NCBI RefSeq assembly: GCF_043633585.1
Contig: NZ_CP141832.1
Span: forward strand, 1,922,001 to 1,986,000
DNA from: Lacrimispora sinapis
Lineage (GTDB): Bacteria; Bacillota; Clostridia; Lachnospirales; Lachnospiraceae
DNA length: 64,000 bases
Direction of reading: 5' to 3'
Positions 52,095-61,822 of this stretch are shown here, piece by piece. Each line of letters begins with the position of its first letter. Positions within the stretch are counted from its first letter, which is position 1. The notes under the pieces were generated by a model. It worked only from the letters and a program-made list of their open reading frames with translations, was not told the DNA's origin and ran no database searches. Position numbers and translations under genes: made by a program.

Positions 52095-54254
52095 TTACGA
52101 TTGTGGTACCGGAACAAATGTGATGGAATAAGAATCAATCACTTCTCCAGTCTCCACATTTACAATTTCTACGGTTCCGCTTGTGACACCGTAAGCTCCT
52201 TCAATATTTTTAAATGATACGGGAAGCATCTGGTCACCATTCATAGTGACCGGTCCCATAAGTTCCCTTATCACATCTTTTCCGTTCACCGACTGCCGAA
52301 GCTGTATCTTGAGAGTCAGCTGGGTGCTTCCGGAGCCTGGTCCAATGATTCTCTGTAACGAATAGGATTTGTCAATGGAGGCTAAGTATCTGTATTTTGA
52401 CTGTTGAGCGGTTCCGGTGCTGACAACATAATTCACCGCACTCCCTGCTTCTAGCTGCGTGCCTGCCGCCGAGGACTGGCTGATGACATTTCCTCTTGGT
52501 ACCGTTTCAGAGGCGGCCTCCGTAATCGTACCTTCTGCCAGGCCAGCATCCGCAAGCAGCTCTCCAGCCAGTTCCCTGGTCTGGCCCGTAATATTGGGCA
52601 CGGTTACCGGGTTTATGAGCGCAGGACCGCTGCTGGATACAATGGTTACCGTCTCTCCTTCTTTTGCTTCAAACGGACTGTAACTGATGACATAGCCGTT
52701 TGATACGCTGTCGCTGCTCTTTTGTTCCACTTCTACTTTCAGACCTTTTGCTTCCAGTGTTGACTTTGCAGTTGCCGCGTCCATTTTTTCAAGCCCAAGT
52801 TTTGATAAATCAATGGTGATGTGCTCCGGGCCTTTACTGATCACAACATATACCGCTGAGTACTTGTCAACCACAGTTCCGGCAGATGGTTCCTGAGAAA
52901 CAATATCCCCTTCGGCAACGGATTCTGAAAACACATAATCACTGGTCTTCATATACAGACCGCCGCTGTTCTTTAATTTCTGCGATGCTATATCTGCAGC
53001 TAGTCCAATGACATCCGGCATCTTCACACTCTTATCGCTTAAAGTTTCTTCTTTCGATACCTCCGCCGTTGATTCCGGCATTTTAGAAGAACCGGAGCGA
53101 AACAAACCGCCGATCTTGGCAAAAACAACAAGCAGCACAATCACAATGATCACCGCAACTAAAATTCCTGCAGCAGTCAGAAGCTTTTCGATCTTGGGAT
53201 TAATATCTTCCTCCGAATCTTCTTTTTTTGTTCTGCCTGCCGGCATCTGGGCATCCTGTTTTCTTTCCGGACGGCGTTCATTTCTCTGCTCCTTCTTCCG
53301 GTTGCCGGGAACATCAGAGGGCCGGTCTGACGAAACTTTTCTTCCCGAACGGATCTGCTCCAGCTCAGGTTTCCCAATGATAACCGTCTGGGAATCGTCT
53401 ATCTGAGGATTGTGATGGACAAAATCTCCATCCGGGTCCACCAGCGCATGCCGTAAATCCGCAATCACTTCAACCATACTTGCATATCGGTATTCCGGTT
53501 TTTTTTCTGTGCTTTTTAAAATAATGTTCTCAAGCCCTACGGGAATGTCTTCGTTATAATAACTGGGCGGAGTAATGGGCGTTTCCAAATGTGCCAGGGC
53601 TACGGTAACCGTATTATCTCCCTGAAAGGGGACTCTGCCGGCCACCATCTCATACATGGTGATGCCCAGAGAGTAAATATCACTTCTTACATCGCTGTAT
53701 CCCCCTCTTGCCTGTTCCGGTGATATGTAATGGACAGAGCCTACCGCAGTGGCACTAAGAGTCTGGGAAGTAGCGGCCCTTGCAATCCCAAAATCCGCCA
53801 CCTTTACCTTGCCATCTCTGGCAATGATAATATTCTGTGGTTTGATATCCCTATGTATGATGCCCTGTTCATGTGCCGCAGAAATCCCCTGAGCCACCTG
53901 CATGGCAACACCAATGGCTTCCTTGACATCAAGGCAGCCTTTTTTTGATATATAATTTTTTAATGTAATTCCTTCAATCAGTTCCATTACGATGTAATGG
54001 AGATTCCCCTCATCCACAACGTCGTATATATTTACAATATTGGGGTGGGAAAGACGGGCGGCTGCCTGAGCCTCCATCTTAAATTTACTGACGAAACCAC
54101 TGTCAGAACTGAATTCTTCTTTTAATAATTTTATGGCAACAAGGCGGTTTAATTTATGGCACAGGGCCTTAAACACATTTGACATGCCGCCGGAACCGAT
54201 CTGTTCCAGTATTTCATATCTTTCTTGTAAAAATGTGCCAGGTCTTAGAATCAT
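52095..54254 (-). CDS. prkC: Serine/threonine protein kinase with PASTA domains, PrkC-like
   Basis: 719 residues. Hanks kinase domain 1-270: glycine loop GSGGMSNVF, K42, HRDIKPQN (D136), DFG (D154), SPEQARGG. A charged juxtamembrane stretch is followed by one helix at about 358-379, then three PASTA repeats (about 410-475, 476-545, 546-615) and a C-terminal tail of about 100 residues. It senses cell-wall fragments outside and phosphorylates proteins inside; in Bacillus it triggers spore germination. Overlaps prpC by four bases. Confidence 0.96.
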   Translation of the reverse strand: MILRPGTFLQERYEILEQIGSGGMSNVFKALCHKLNRLVAIKLLKEEFSSDSGFVSKFKMEAQAAARLSHPNIVNIYDVVDEGNLHYIVMELIEGITLKNYISKKGCLDVKEAIGVAMQVAQGISAAHEQGIIHRDIKPQNIIIARDGKVKVADFGIARAATSQTLSATAVGSVHYISPEQARGGYSDVRSDIYSLGITMYEMVAGRVPFQGDNTVTVALAHLETPITPPSYYNEDIPVGLENIILKSTEKKPEYRYASMVEVIADLRHALVDPDGDFVHHNPQIDDSQTVIIGKPELEQIRSGRKVSSDRPSDVPGNRKKEQRNERRPERKQDAQMPAGRTKKEDSEEDINPKIEKLLTAAGILVAVIIVIVLLVVFAKIGGLFRSGSSKMPESTAEVSKEETLSDKSVKMPDVIGLAADIASQKLKNSGGLYMKTSDYVFSESVAEGDIVSQEPSAGTVVDKYSAVYVVISKGPEHITIDLSKLGLEKMDAATAKSTLEAKGLKVEVEQKSSDSVSNGYVISYSPFEAKEGETVTIVSSSGPALINPVTVPNITGQTRELAGELLADAGLAEGTITEAASETVPRGNVISQSSAAGTQLEAGSAVNYVVSTGTAQQSKYRYLASIDKSYSLQRIIGPGSGSTQLTLKIQLRQSVNGKDVIRELMGPVTMNGDQMLPVSFKNIEGAYGVTSGTVEIVNVETGEVIDSYSITFVPVPQS

Positions 54255-54994
54255 AAGCTTTCCTCCCCGCCAACTTCCGGATCAATCAAAACAACTGCTA
54301 TGTTGTCTTTCCCGCCATTGTCATTGGCTACTGTTATCAATTTCTCTGCCTTTTCCTTCAGGTCCAGCTCTGAGCAGATAATTTCTTCCATCTCAGCGTC
54401 CTCCAGCATATTGCTGAGTCCATCGGAACACATAAGTATATAATCTCCCGGTTCCAGGCTGACCTCAAAAAAATCGATCTCCAGCTTATCTTCCGTACCA
54501 ACTGCTCTTGTAATAATGTTCTTTTTTTCCCGGTAATCCCGGCTTCCCCGTTCCATCTGACCCAGGGAAACCAATTCTTCCACATAGGAGTGATCCTTCG
54601 TAATCTGCTTCAGCTGATTCCTGACCAGATACAGCCGGCTGTCTCCCACATTGGCTACATACATAGAGGAATCCTCGATCACAGCTGCCACCAGGGTCGT
54701 ACCCATGCCATTCAATTCTGCCTTTTCCCTGGATTCCTTATAAAGCATACCGTTGACTTTTTCAATTCCCTCCCGCAAAAGAGGGATGATCCCGGTTTCA
54801 CTGGCCTGTTTTAAATGTTCCACCAGATGTTCCGAAATATATCTGGAAGCATAATCTCCGGCCTGATGACCGCCCATTCCGTCTGCAACTATAAAAAGGT
54901 TAGGCAGCAAACCGACTGTTTCGGCAGAGGCATAGACATAATCCTGATTGGCCGTACGGACTCTTCCGATATCGGTCATAGCGTAAGCCTTCAT
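54251..54994 (-). CDS. prpC: PP2C-type protein phosphatase
   Basis: 247 residues. RTANQDY, VADGMGGHQAGDYAS, VGDSRLYLVR and CSDGLSNML carry the metal-binding aspartates. Reverses PrkC phosphorylation; paired and coupled with prkC. Confidence 0.96.
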   Translation of the reverse strand: MKAYAMTDIGRVRTANQDYVYASAETVGLLPNLFIVADGMGGHQAGDYASRYISEHLVEHLKQASETGIIPLLREGIEKVNGMLYKESREKAELNGMGTTLVAAVIEDSSMYVANVGDSRLYLVRNQLKQITKDHSYVEELVSLGQMERGSRDYREKKNIITRAVGTEDKLEIDFFEVSLEPGDYILMCSDGLSNMLEDAEMEEIICSELDLKEKAEKLITVANDNGGKDNIAVVLIDPEVGGEESL

Positions 54995-55015
54995 CGTTTC
55001 TATCTCCCTTCCTCT

Positions 55016-56053
55016 TTACTCCTGATTGATAAAACTCTTTCTAAGCTGTCCACAGGCACCGTTAATATCACGTCCCATTTCTCTTCTTATAGTAACATTA
55101 ATTCCGTTTTTTTCAAGATAATTTTTAAAGTCCAGGATCGCCTTCTTGTCTGATTGCACATAATCCCGTTCTTTGATCGGATTTACCGGTATGAGATTTA
55201 CGTGGCCATGGATGCCTTTTAAAAGAGCAGAAAGAGCGGCAGCTTCTTTTAAATTATCGTTGACTCCGCTTACCAGGCTGTATTCAAACGTAAGCCTTCT
55301 TCCTGTTTTTTCAAAATATTCCTGACAGGCAGGCAATACCTCCGTCAAAGAATAACGGTTGGCAATGGGCATCAGACTCCTTCGCACTTCATCGTTAGGA
55401 GCATGAAGAGAAAGTGCCAGCGTGATCTGAAGATCTTCCTCTGCCAGTTTCCGGATTCCGGGCACAATGCCGCAGGTCGATACCGTAATATTCCGCTGAC
55501 TGATATTCAAACCGTTTTCATCGGTGAGAAGGTGGATAAAAGCAATCAGATTGTCATAGTTATCCATAGGCTCTCCAGACCCCATGACCACAACGTTGGA
55601 AACCCTTTCTCCCGTAGCTTTCTGAATCCGGTATATCTGATCAAGCATCTCGGAAGGGGTCAGATTCCGTTCCAGACCATCAAGGGTGGAAGCACAGAAA
55701 CGGCAGCCCATGCGGCAGCCCACCTGGGATGAGATGCAGACGGAATTGCCGTGTTTATATTTCATTAAAACACTTTCAATGATATTCCCATCGGAAAGGC
55801 CAAATAAATACTTTCTCGTTCCGTCTATTTTTGAAATTTTTTCCTCTACGACCACAAGGGATGTAAATGCTGCTGACTGCAGCAATTTTTCTTTCAGAGA
55901 TTTTGGAAGGTTGGTCATTTCATCGTAATCAGAAGCCAGTTTCTTGTGCATCCACTCATAAAGCTGTTTTGCACGGAACGGTTTTTCTCCAATTGACATC
56001 ATATAGGAAGTCAGTTTCTCCAGATTCAGAGATTTTATATCTGTTTTTACCAT
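55016..56053 (-). CDS. rlmN: 23S rRNA/tRNA adenine-C2 methyltransferase RlmN
   Basis: 345 residues. SQVGCRMGCRFCAST contains the CxxxCxxC cluster; the catalytic cysteines include GACG-type C near the end (INGACGQLR). Methylates A2503 of 23S rRNA. Follows rsmB by six bases. Confidence 0.95.
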   Translation of the reverse strand: MVKTDIKSLNLEKLTSYMMSIGEKPFRAKQLYEWMHKKLASDYDEMTNLPKSLKEKLLQSAAFTSLVVVEEKISKIDGTRKYLFGLSDGNIIESVLMKYKHGNSVCISSQVGCRMGCRFCASTLDGLERNLTPSEMLDQIYRIQKATGERVSNVVVMGSGEPMDNYDNLIAFIHLLTDENGLNISQRNITVSTCGIVPGIRKLAEEDLQITLALSLHAPNDEVRRSLMPIANRYSLTEVLPACQEYFEKTGRRLTFEYSLVSGVNDNLKEAAALSALLKGIHGHVNLIPVNPIKERDYVQSDKKAILDFKNYLEKNGINVTIRREMGRDINGACGQLRKSFINQE

Positions 56054-56059
56054 TTTATT

Positions 56060-57388
56060 TTACCTTTTTATAAATGCCGAAAGAAAGAACCCGTCACAAG
56101 GGTGGATTCCCGGCAATAACTGAATATATCCGTGTTTCATCGTATCAGCCGTCAGCTGATCTCCCAGCATTCCGGTTAAGTCCATAGGGTCAAATGGAAA
56201 GTGTTCAAGAAACCATCGGACATTTTCTTCATTTTCTTTTTTATTGATCGTACATGTGCTGAATACCAGTTTTCCGCCGGGTTTTACATAGGACTGGACC
56301 ACAGTAAGTATTTCCCTTTGAAGGGAAGCCAGGGACGCAAGGTCCTCTTGTTTCAAACGGTATTTGATATCCGGCTTTCTGCCAATGATTCCAAGACCGG
56401 AACAGGGCAGATCCGCAATTACAATATCGGCTTTTTCTATGGATTCCTGATCTGAAACCAGCGCATCCTGAACTTTTGTCCGGATATTTTTAAATCCGCA
56501 CCGGTCAATATTCTCCTTAATAAGGCTTACCTTATATTCGGTCAAATCCCGGACCTCCACCATGCCTGTGCCATGAAGCTTATCTGCCATATGAATGCTT
56601 TTCCCACCCGGAGCACCGCAGACATCTATCACATAATCGCCTTCTTTGGGGGCTGCCGCTTCTCCGACAAAGACTGAGCTTAAATCCTGAACCTGAATCA
56701 AGCCATCGTTAAAAGCTGCAAGCCCTTCCAGATAATCATAGTTTTCCAGATAGAGCACGCCTTCTGAAATACCGGACTCCGTTACATTTACTCCTTGTCC
56801 CTGCAGGCTTTTTATAATCTCTTCTTTGGAAGACCTGGCAAGATTGCAGCGGACCGTTGTCTTTTTGTTCTTTAAAAACGACTCCATCATGGTTACGGCT
56901 GTCTCTTTTCCATAGGCCTCCTCCCACATGGATACGATCCAGTCCGGCATGGAATAACGAACCGAAGCGTTGGGCCAGCTTAAGTGATCTTTATTTCTTG
57001 AAATATTGCGCAGAACTCCATTGACAAACCCCTTTAAGCCGGTGAACTTTCTCTTTACGGCAAGTTTCACAGCCTCATTGCAAACCGCAGAATCGGGTAC
57101 GCGGTCCATGTATAAAAGCTGATAGACCGACATCCGCAAAATGGTGCGGATGACGGGCTTCATTTTCTTAACCTTTGTATTGGAAAAAGAATCAATGACG
57201 TAATCAATCTGGAGTAAATATTCCACGGTTCCCTCTGCAATTCTGGAGATAAATGCCCGCTCCGGTTTATCCAGATACTGATATTTATTCAGTGCCTGAC
57301 GCAGGATGATATGGCTGTATCCCGACCGTTCCAATATTTCTATCAGGATATCAAGTGCAATTTCCCTGCTGTCTGTCTCTTTAGTCAT
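56060..57388 (-). CDS. rsmB: 16S rRNA (cytosine-967-C5)-methyltransferase
   Basis: 442 residues. N-terminal NusB-like RNA-binding domain (residues 1-140) and SAM domain with DVCGAPGGKS, ADLPCSGLG and STCTIN with the catalytic cysteine. ATG at 57388 overlaps yugP by eight bases. Priming gene in the fmt-rsmB order common in bacteria. Confidence 0.95.
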   Translation of the reverse strand: MTKETDSREIALDILIEILERSGYSHIILRQALNKYQYLDKPERAFISRIAEGTVEYLLQIDYVIDSFSNTKVKKMKPVIRTILRMSVYQLLYMDRVPDSAVCNEAVKLAVKRKFTGLKGFVNGVLRNISRNKDHLSWPNASVRYSMPDWIVSMWEEAYGKETAVTMMESFLKNKKTTVRCNLARSSKEEIIKSLQGQGVNVTESGISEGVLYLENYDYLEGLAAFNDGLIQVQDLSSVFVGEAAAPKEGDYVIDVCGAPGGKSIHMADKLHGTGMVEVRDLTEYKVSLIKENIDRCGFKNIRTKVQDALVSDQESIEKADIVIADLPCSGLGIIGRKPDIKYRLKQEDLASLASLQREILTVVQSYVKPGGKLVFSTCTINKKENEENVRWFLEHFPFDPMDLTGMLGDQLTADTMKHGYIQLLPGIHPCDGFFLSAFIKR

Positions 57389-58106
57389 CGTTTCTTCTTC
57401 CTCCAACTCCTCCGAACAGGAATATAAGTCTGGCAAGCTGCAGCACCGTTGCTGCCAAAGCAGCCACATAAGTAAGAGCTGCCGCTCCGAGAACTTTTCT
57501 GGTATGCCCCAGTTCCTCAGTTCCTAAAATTCCTACCTGTCCAAGCAAGTCTACCGCTCTCCTTGAGGCATTAAATTCCACCGGAAGTGTTACAAGCTGG
57601 AATAGAACTGCTAAAGAAAACAAAATCAGCCCCACATTTACCAGAGGGGAACCAACTCCGCCGATAAAAAAGCCCAGGAGAATAATAGGAAAAGCTGCCT
57701 GGGAGCCAATATTGGCCACCGGTACAATGGCACCTCTAAGCCTTAATGGAACATATCCAGTGTTATGCTGCATGGCATGGCCGCACTCATGGGCTGCAAC
57801 CCCAATGGCTGCAACCGATGTGGAACCGTATACAGAATCTGACAAATTCACCGTCTTACTCCTGGGATCATAATGATCGGTCAGCTGGCCGCTTACCTGG
57901 CGGACTTCAACATCGTATATCCCCTGGGAATTTAAAAGGCGTTTTGCCGCTTCCGCACCAGTCATACCGGACATGCTTCTCACTTTTGAATATTTATTAT
58001 AAGTGCTGCTTACTCTGGCAGATGCCGCCATTGATAAAACGGCTCCGATGATTACAAAAATTAAGGTAGGATCCAAATAATATCCCATCATTCCTCCATA
58101 AAACAT
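57381..58106 (-). CDS. yugP: YugP family membrane zinc metallopeptidase
   Basis: 241 residues. Several helices and the zinc motif AAHECGHAMQH; NASRRAVDLL carries further metal ligands. ATG at 58106 with AGGAG nine bases upstream. Substrate unknown. Lies between fmt and rsmB in many clostridia. Confidence 0.9.
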   Translation of the reverse strand: MFYGGMMGYYLDPTLIFVIIGAVLSMAASARVSSTYNKYSKVRSMSGMTGAEAAKRLLNSQGIYDVEVRQVSGQLTDHYDPRSKTVNLSDSVYGSTSVAAIGVAAHECGHAMQHNTGYVPLRLRGAIVPVANIGSQAAFPIILLGFFIGGVGSPLVNVGLILFSLAVLFQLVTLPVEFNASRRAVDLLGQVGILGTEELGHTRKVLGAAALTYVAALAATVLQLARLIFLFGGVGGRRNDD

Positions 58107-58108
58107 AA

Positions 58109-59047
58109 TCAAACACTCCTTTCAAAAACAGTACCTTCCGCAATGGAATATCCCCGCAGAAATGCGCCGACATCCATGCGCTTTTTTCCCTGTAACTGCA
58201 GTTCACAGATGGATAATCCGCCTTTTCCGGTCTTTACAACCAAACGATCCCGTCCGGCTTCCACCACCTGTCCGTAAACTCCTTCATACTCCTTATCCAC
58301 CACAGAGGCTTCCCAAATCTTTATTACCTTATTATTCCAGGAGGTATAAGCGCTGGGCCATGGATTCAACCCGCGGACCAGGCGTTCAATGGCCTGGGCC
58401 TCCATCGACCAGTCAATGTCACCCATGGATTTTTTAATCATCCCCACATAGCTTGACTTGGTGTCATCCTGAGGCGTACGGACTGCGGTTCCTTCTTCCA
58501 ATTTCTTTAAAGTCTTTAAAATCAGCGTGCCTCCCACTTCACTTAATCTGTCGTGAAGACTTCCTCCTGTTTCTTTTGGATTCAAAGCAAGAATCTCCTG
58601 ATCCAGCATATCTCCGGTATCCAGTCCTTCCGCCATCATCATGGTGGTTATACCGCTTTCCTTTTCCCCATTGATCACTGCATGCTGAATGGGGGAGGCT
58701 CCCCGATATTTCGGCAAAAGGGAAGCATGAATGTTCACACAGCCATATTTGGGAATATCCAGAATGCTTTTCGGCAGTAATTGTCCAAACGCTGCAACCA
58801 CCATAACATCCGGCGCCAGATCTGATAAGATTTTAACAAACTCTGGATCTCTTGCCTTTACCGGCTGGTAAACCGGAATGTGAAACTCCAGCGCCTGTTC
58901 CTTAACCGGAGTCATCTGAATTTCTTTTCCTCTTCCTTTTGGTTTATCCGGCTGAGTGACTACTGCGACCACATCATGGCCGGCTTCTACCAACGCCTTT
59001 AAAGCCGGTACGGAAAAATCAGGCGTTCCCATATAAACAATACGCAT
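58109..59047 (-). CDS. fmt: Methionyl-tRNA formyltransferase
   Basis: 312 residues. MRIVYMGTPDFSVPALKAL, NIHASLLPKYRGASPIQ and the C-terminal OB-like domain. Formylates initiator tRNA. Starts two bases after def stop. Confidence 0.97.
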   Translation of the reverse strand: MRIVYMGTPDFSVPALKALVEAGHDVVAVVTQPDKPKGRGKEIQMTPVKEQALEFHIPVYQPVKARDPEFVKILSDLAPDVMVVAAFGQLLPKSILDIPKYGCVNIHASLLPKYRGASPIQHAVINGEKESGITTMMMAEGLDTGDMLDQEILALNPKETGGSLHDRLSEVGGTLILKTLKKLEEGTAVRTPQDDTKSSYVGMIKKSMGDIDWSMEAQAIERLVRGLNPWPSAYTSWNNKVIKIWEASVVDKEYEGVYGQVVEAGRDRLVVKTGKGGLSICELQLQGKKRMDVGAFLRGYSIAEGTVFERSV

Positions 59048-59049
59048 AG

Positions 59050-59541
59050 CTACTCTTCAACCTCCATGTCTTCCTCCAGCTCGGAGACATCTTCTAACTC
59101 GCCTTCTACTTTATCCACATATAGATCACCGTTCAAATGATCGCACTCATGGCACACGGCACGGGCCAGAAGCTCTTCCCCTTCCAGTTCAAAAGGCTTC
59201 ATCTCAATGTCATAGGCTCTTACTTTTACATAATTAGGTCTGGTAACGATACCGGATTTTCCCGGCACGCTCAGGCAGCCTTCCGGTCCTGTCTGGCTTC
59301 CGGATGTCTCTAAAATCTCCGGATTAATGAGCACGTACTGATTGCCGTCCTCCACATCAATGACCACGATCTGCTTTAAAATGCCGACCTGGGGGGCGGC
59401 AAGACCGACTCCGTTGGCTTCGTACATGGTTTCAAACATATCTTCAACAAGCTCTATAATCCTCGGCGTAATTTCTTTTACCGGTTTGCAGTGTTTTCTT
59501 AAAATTTCATCTCCAATGGTTCTAATCTTTCTAATGGCCAT
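59050..59541 (-). CDS. def: Peptide deformylase
   Basis: 163 residues. GVGLAAPQVG, EGCLSVPG and HECDHLNGDLYVDK give the metal Cys-His-His and catalytic Glu. ATG at 59541. Acidic C-terminal tail. Confidence 0.97.
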   Translation of the reverse strand: MAIRKIRTIGDEILRKHCKPVKEITPRIIELVEDMFETMYEANGVGLAAPQVGILKQIVVIDVEDGNQYVLINPEILETSGSQTGPEGCLSVPGKSGIVTRPNYVKVRAYDIEMKPFELEGEELLARAVCHECDHLNGDLYVDKVEGELEDVSELEEDMEVEE

Positions 59542-59559
59542 TTTCACTTATCCTCTCAT

Positions 59560-61788
59560 TTACGAAAAATCATATTGTATCATGATCTGATCAAACAACT
59601 CCGGATGAGTCTCTGAGAAACCATCAATCTGATCCCTGATTTTTATTAGTATATCATAGTTTTCATGTTTCAAGTATAAAATTTTTCTATATATATCATT
59701 AATTTTGTATACAGAAGCCTCTACCGGTCCGATGATCTGTACCCTTTCCTGCTCTGCCTGGGGCATGATAAATGCAGCGGCGGCATCAGATCCGTGGGTT
59801 AAAAGTTTCTCCTCTCTGGAGGAAAACTGAACGGTAAAAAGCACGTTTGCCGGAGGATATTTCATCAGACGGCGAAAAGCCATTTCCTGATTGTAAAAGG
59901 ATTCATAATCCTGGCTTGCTGCTGTCACGATCCCATAGTGCTCCGGGCTGTAGGTCTGGATGATCACGTCTCCATGCTTAAAATCTCTTCCTGCCCTTCC
60001 GGCCGCCTGCGTCAAAAGCTGAAAGGTCCGCTCTGCGGAGCGGTAATCGGGAGTGTTTAAGGATAGATCCGCAGCCAGGACACCAACTAAGGTCACATTG
60101 GGGAAATCATGGCCTTTTACGATCATCTGCGTACCGATCAGAATGTCCGCTTCCCCTTCGGAAAAGGCGGTAAGAATTTCTTCATGTCCGCCTTTTTTCT
60201 TTGTCGTATCCAAATCCATGCGGAGCACTCTGGCAGAGGGGAACATTTTTTTCGTCATCAGTTCAATCTTCTGTGTCCCCACACCAAAATTGGCAATGTA
60301 AGGAGAAGAGCAGGCGGGACACCGGTCAGGCATGGGAACGGAGTGGCCGCAGTAATGGCATACGAGACGGCTGTTGTTATGAAGCGTCAGTGTCACATCA
60401 CAGTGGGGACAGCGTATGGCTTCCCCGCAGGAACGGCAGGAAACAAAATTGGCGTACCCTCTCCGGTTGATGAACAGCATGATCTGCTCTTTTTTTGCCA
60501 GACGGTCTTCCATCAGCGCCTTTAACGGTCTGCTGAATATGGATTTGTTGCCTTCCTTTAATTCCTGCCTTAAATCCACCACGGATACGGCCGCAAGCCG
60601 GCTGTCTTTTTTGGCCCGTTCGGTAAGGCGGAAAAGCTGGTATTCCCCTCTCAGCGCCTTTGTATATGCCTCCAGAGACGGGGTCGCTGAACCTAAAACC
60701 AGGGATGCGTCCTGCATGGAAGCTCTTTTTTCCGCCACTTCTCTCGCATGGTATCTGGGAACCACTTCACTTTTATAGGCACCCTCGTGCTCCTCGTCGA
60801 TAAGGATCAGCCCCAGGCGGGAAAACGGGGTAAACAGGGCGGAGCGTGGGCCTATCATAATATCAATATCCCCATTTCTGGCCCGCTCAAACTGATCGTA
60901 GCGTTCTCCGGCTGACAGCCTGGAATTGATGATGGAAACGCGGTTTCCAAACCTACCATAAAAACGCATTACGGTCTGATAGGTCAGGGCAATCTCCGGG
61001 ATGAGAACGATGACCTGCTTCCCATCTTCAATAACCCGGTCAATCAATTCCATGTAGACCTCTGTTTTCCCGCTTCCTGTAACACCGTGAATTAAATACG
61101 TCTTACGGATATGGGCCGAATAATCTCTGCGAAATTCCTCCACTATGGCCTGCTGCCCTTTATTCAGCAAGACCCTGGACTTTCCAGTTGCTTCCAGCTT
61201 TATGGGATTGCGGTATACCTCCTCGGATTCAAGGCTTACATACCCTTTTTCTATGACCGGCTTTAATGTGGCAGACGAAAGATTCATCTGATTGACGGCG
61301 ATTTCATAAGGAATCAGGGGATTATCCAGAAATGCCTGAAAAAGCCGGACTCTGGCCTTGTATTTCTTTTTTTCCGCTTCCTGCAAAGCGGTCAGAAGGT
61401 CTTTCTTTTGAAGCAGACAGCGAAGAACCTTTTTTTCCTTTGGTTTGATTTTCTGTTTTACCGGGAGCACCGTTTTAAGAGCCTGGTTCATGGTGGAACC
61501 GTATTGCTCCTTTAACCACCACGCAAGCGAAACCAGAAGGGATTCTGCCGTCACACCGTCTGTCACAATCCCTGCGATTTCTTTGATTTTATCTCTGTCG
61601 TAATCCGCATGGGAAGCAATGCCCACCACGTATCCTTTTCGCATGGCATTGCCTCTTCCAAAAGGAATCAGAACCAGAGATCCCACAGCTACATCTTCAC
61701 ATAGCCGTTCCGGGATCCGGTAATCAAAGGTCCTGTCAACTTTTTCATGGGAAATATCTATGATAATCCGGGCATATCGTTCTGCCAT
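59560..61788 (-). CDS. priA: Primosomal protein N' (PriA helicase)
   Basis: 742 residues. Walker A HGVTGSGKTEVYM, DEEHEGAYK box, then two zinc knuckles in CRSCGEAIRCPHC and CHYCGHSV...CPACSS, and motif AAGRAGRD. Restarts stalled forks. SD AGGTGAAGGA overlaps the start. Follows murF by 34 bases. Confidence 0.97.
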   Translation of the reverse strand: MAERYARIIIDISHEKVDRTFDYRIPERLCEDVAVGSLVLIPFGRGNAMRKGYVVGIASHADYDRDKIKEIAGIVTDGVTAESLLVSLAWWLKEQYGSTMNQALKTVLPVKQKIKPKEKKVLRCLLQKKDLLTALQEAEKKKYKARVRLFQAFLDNPLIPYEIAVNQMNLSSATLKPVIEKGYVSLESEEVYRNPIKLEATGKSRVLLNKGQQAIVEEFRRDYSAHIRKTYLIHGVTGSGKTEVYMELIDRVIEDGKQVIVLIPEIALTYQTVMRFYGRFGNRVSIINSRLSAGERYDQFERARNGDIDIMIGPRSALFTPFSRLGLILIDEEHEGAYKSEVVPRYHAREVAEKRASMQDASLVLGSATPSLEAYTKALRGEYQLFRLTERAKKDSRLAAVSVVDLRQELKEGNKSIFSRPLKALMEDRLAKKEQIMLFINRRGYANFVSCRSCGEAIRCPHCDVTLTLHNNSRLVCHYCGHSVPMPDRCPACSSPYIANFGVGTQKIELMTKKMFPSARVLRMDLDTTKKKGGHEEILTAFSEGEADILIGTQMIVKGHDFPNVTLVGVLAADLSLNTPDYRSAERTFQLLTQAAGRAGRDFKHGDVIIQTYSPEHYGIVTAASQDYESFYNQEMAFRRLMKYPPANVLFTVQFSSREEKLLTHGSDAAAAFIMPQAEQERVQIIGPVEASVYKINDIYRKILYLKHENYDILIKIRDQIDGFSETHPELFDQIMIQYDFS

Positions 61789-61822
61789 TCCTTCACCTGT
61801 TTCTGTATTTTTCTTTGCATTG